DNA of 64,000 nucleotides from Promerops cafer. Taxonomy: Eukaryota; Chordata; Aves; Passeriformes; Nectariniidae. The notes under the pieces are model-generated. The model searched no databases and was not told where the DNA came from. It was given only the letters and a program-made list of their open reading frames with translations. Of this stretch, positions 62,264 to 64,000 are shown one piece after another; the stretch's first letter is position 1; each line of letters opens with the position of its first letter. The position numbers and the translations under genes are program-made. The DNA lies in assembly GCA_013398275.1 (NCBI GenBank), contig VZSE01004122.1, forward strand, positions 124,955-188,954, in the 5' to 3' direction.

Positions 62264-63399
62264 CTGGGGAAAGAGGGAAAAAGAGGAGATCAGAATGCAT
62301 TATCTTGCAATCACATATTCAGTAATGGAACATGACAATATAACAATATAGGGCTATTTAATTTGCTAATAGCATGCGACTGAAAATTTTCTTATAGGTG
62401 ATGTCCCCTGGAAACACAATATATTTTAAAAAGTGAACTAACAGTCATGTAAAATAGTGGTTGCCAACATGACTGTTTTTCCACTAGTTTAGCATTATCA
62501 TTTGCTTTAACATCTACAACTGCAGTAGTAAAACCATGCATGAAGTAAGTGGAAAAAATGCAAGCACTTTTTCCTTTAAATGCAAGAGTTATAGTAGTAT
62601 TAGCCGTATGTAGGACCCATAGGAGAAAAATGTACAAGTTTTTGGTTTGAATTTTTTTGTTTCTTACTAGAAAATATGGATTAAAATTAAGTTAATCAGT
62701 TAATCACACTCAAAAATTACGGTAGAGGATAAACAGTAACTAGATCCAAATAAATCTCCTACATTTTTTTTTCCTCTGTTGGGCTGGAAATGTAATTTTG
62801 TATTTGGAATTACACCAGGACACCTAACTAACATAAATACTTTACTCAAAACTACGAAGAAACTCTTTTTAAACATTCATTTTTATGCTTTCCAGGGGAA
62901 CAGCACATAAAGTAAGAAACATCTTGTATATTCATCTGCAAAAATTTAACTTGTAGCAACAGAGAATGACTCCACAACAGAATAACTAACTTTTTAGGCC
63001 ACAAGTTGGTGTTTTGGCTTCTTCTTGGTGGGGTAAGGGAGGATTGGCTTTTCCCTTTTTCTTCCTTTGTATGTACATTTTTAATACTCCCTTGTTACTG
63101 TTAGGCCTATCATATTTTCAGAACTGTTGAATTTCTGGCTTTTCCCCAAACTTTCAACACCAGCACTGGACTAGTACATTTTGGGTTGTTATTTCTCTTC
63201 TCATTCTCAAAATATAAATTTCTATCCCCAGCAGATTTTCAGGCATCTGTCCAACCATGAGGACTAAAATTAACTTATCAGGAAAAAACAGAACTTTGCA
63301 GACATTCATTTTACTTCAGGAACTAAATCCTGAAGGTAAAATATGAGATAAATGATAAATAATATAACATTGAATAATAAGATAGAGCAATACTAAATT

Positions 63400-63435
<36 letters not shown>

Positions 63436-64000
63436 TCCTTCTTTCTTTCCTTCCTTCCTTCCTTCCTCCCTCCCTCCCTTCCTCCCTTCCTCTCTCTCAG
63501 TAATTGCAGACTGATATTCAAACTTTCTCTAGACAAGCACATACTGATTCTCTGGTATCACCCCAACATACCCTGCTTTTTTTAGAGACATTCTAATGAC
63601 TAGAGTTGCCAAGAGACCAAAACCCTCACTTTGTTTTAGCAGATGATTTGAGCATCTGCAATTGTCTGCACACAGAATGTAAAGCCTTAAGCCAATACTT
63701 TATGCCTCTTCCCTTTACAGAAAGAAGTGTACAAGTAAAATTGATGGAAAACATCTGCCTCCCTTCCTTTATCTAAAGACTGATCAAGAAAAATCATTCA
63801 GCCAGGAAACTGTCACGATTTTCCAAAGGCAACTCTGCCAGGTTCCAGAAGACTGCAAGGCTTCTAGAAAACTCAGTTCTCTGGCATTTTCAGCAGTGCA
63901 ATACCTTCACGGGGAAAAGGGAGGCAGTTGCTTCTAATCTCCCTGACATCCTCTTTATTTTCAGTACACAAGACTGCTGAGGATGTGCAACTCTGAATAT
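62264..64000. other. Intron upstream of exon 62084
   Basis: 1.7 kb running to the window edge, with the pyrimidine microsatellite at 63396-63499. The first coding exon with the signal peptide is not in it. Confidence 0.65.
63396..63499. repeat. Pyrimidine microsatellite (CTTT)n to (CCTT)n to (CCCT)n
   Basis: About 100 bp of pure pyrimidine on the plus strand. It starts as a CTTT tract, changes to CCTT, then to CCCT/CCTTCCT and ends in CT dinucleotides. The graded change along the tract suggests repeated slippage with point mutations. It lies in the intron upstream of exon 62084. Confidence 0.97.

Overview
The window is vertebrate nuclear DNA, most likely from a bird. It is AT-rich and almost entirely intronic. 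It carries two 3'-end fragments of CR1 LINEs, each ending in the family's ATTCTATG-type tail, plus simple repeats and one ambiguous base (10389). No complete gene, RNA gene, CRISPR array or bacterial-type feature is visible.

The only gene I can support is an internal part of ABI3BP (ABI family member 3 binding protein, also called TARSH or target of Nesh-SH3), a secreted extracellular-matrix protein. It runs on the minus strand, so its 5' side is at high coordinates. From about 62.3 kb down to 1.5 kb I can chain 33 short coding exons by splice sites and reading frame. There are also two broken exon copies. The signal-peptide exon lies beyond 64000, and the C-terminal exons lie before position 1.

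The layout has two parts. (1) 62263-32569 holds the conserved N-terminal part: eight exons spread over 30 kb with introns of up to 9 kb. They encode the N-terminal region, a fibronectin type III domain (51411-51543 and 42077-42258) and a linker. Their phases (1-1, 1-1, 1-2, 2-1, 1-0, 0-1, 1-1, 1-1) fit together exactly. (2) 32246-1498 holds a dense array of exons of 60-81 bp, all phase 1 at both ends and nearly all beginning with a split Ala codon. They encode Pro/Ser/Thr-rich linker modules. By sequence they fall into recurring types, here called F, R, H, L and P. These recur in the order R-F-H-L, which shows that multi-exon blocks were tandemly duplicated.

The most unusual region is a roughly 1.08 kb block present twice (8246-9325 and 18523-19607). 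The copies differ at only about a dozen positions by eye, and each contains two R exons. The flanking homology is clearly older. In the second copy the neighbouring F exon has lost its splice donor. A separate L exon at 21404-21480 has an out-of-frame length. The mucin-like stalk of this protein therefore appears to be still gaining and losing exons. The adjacent large introns contain only CR1 fragments, microsatellites and unclassified AT-rich DNA.
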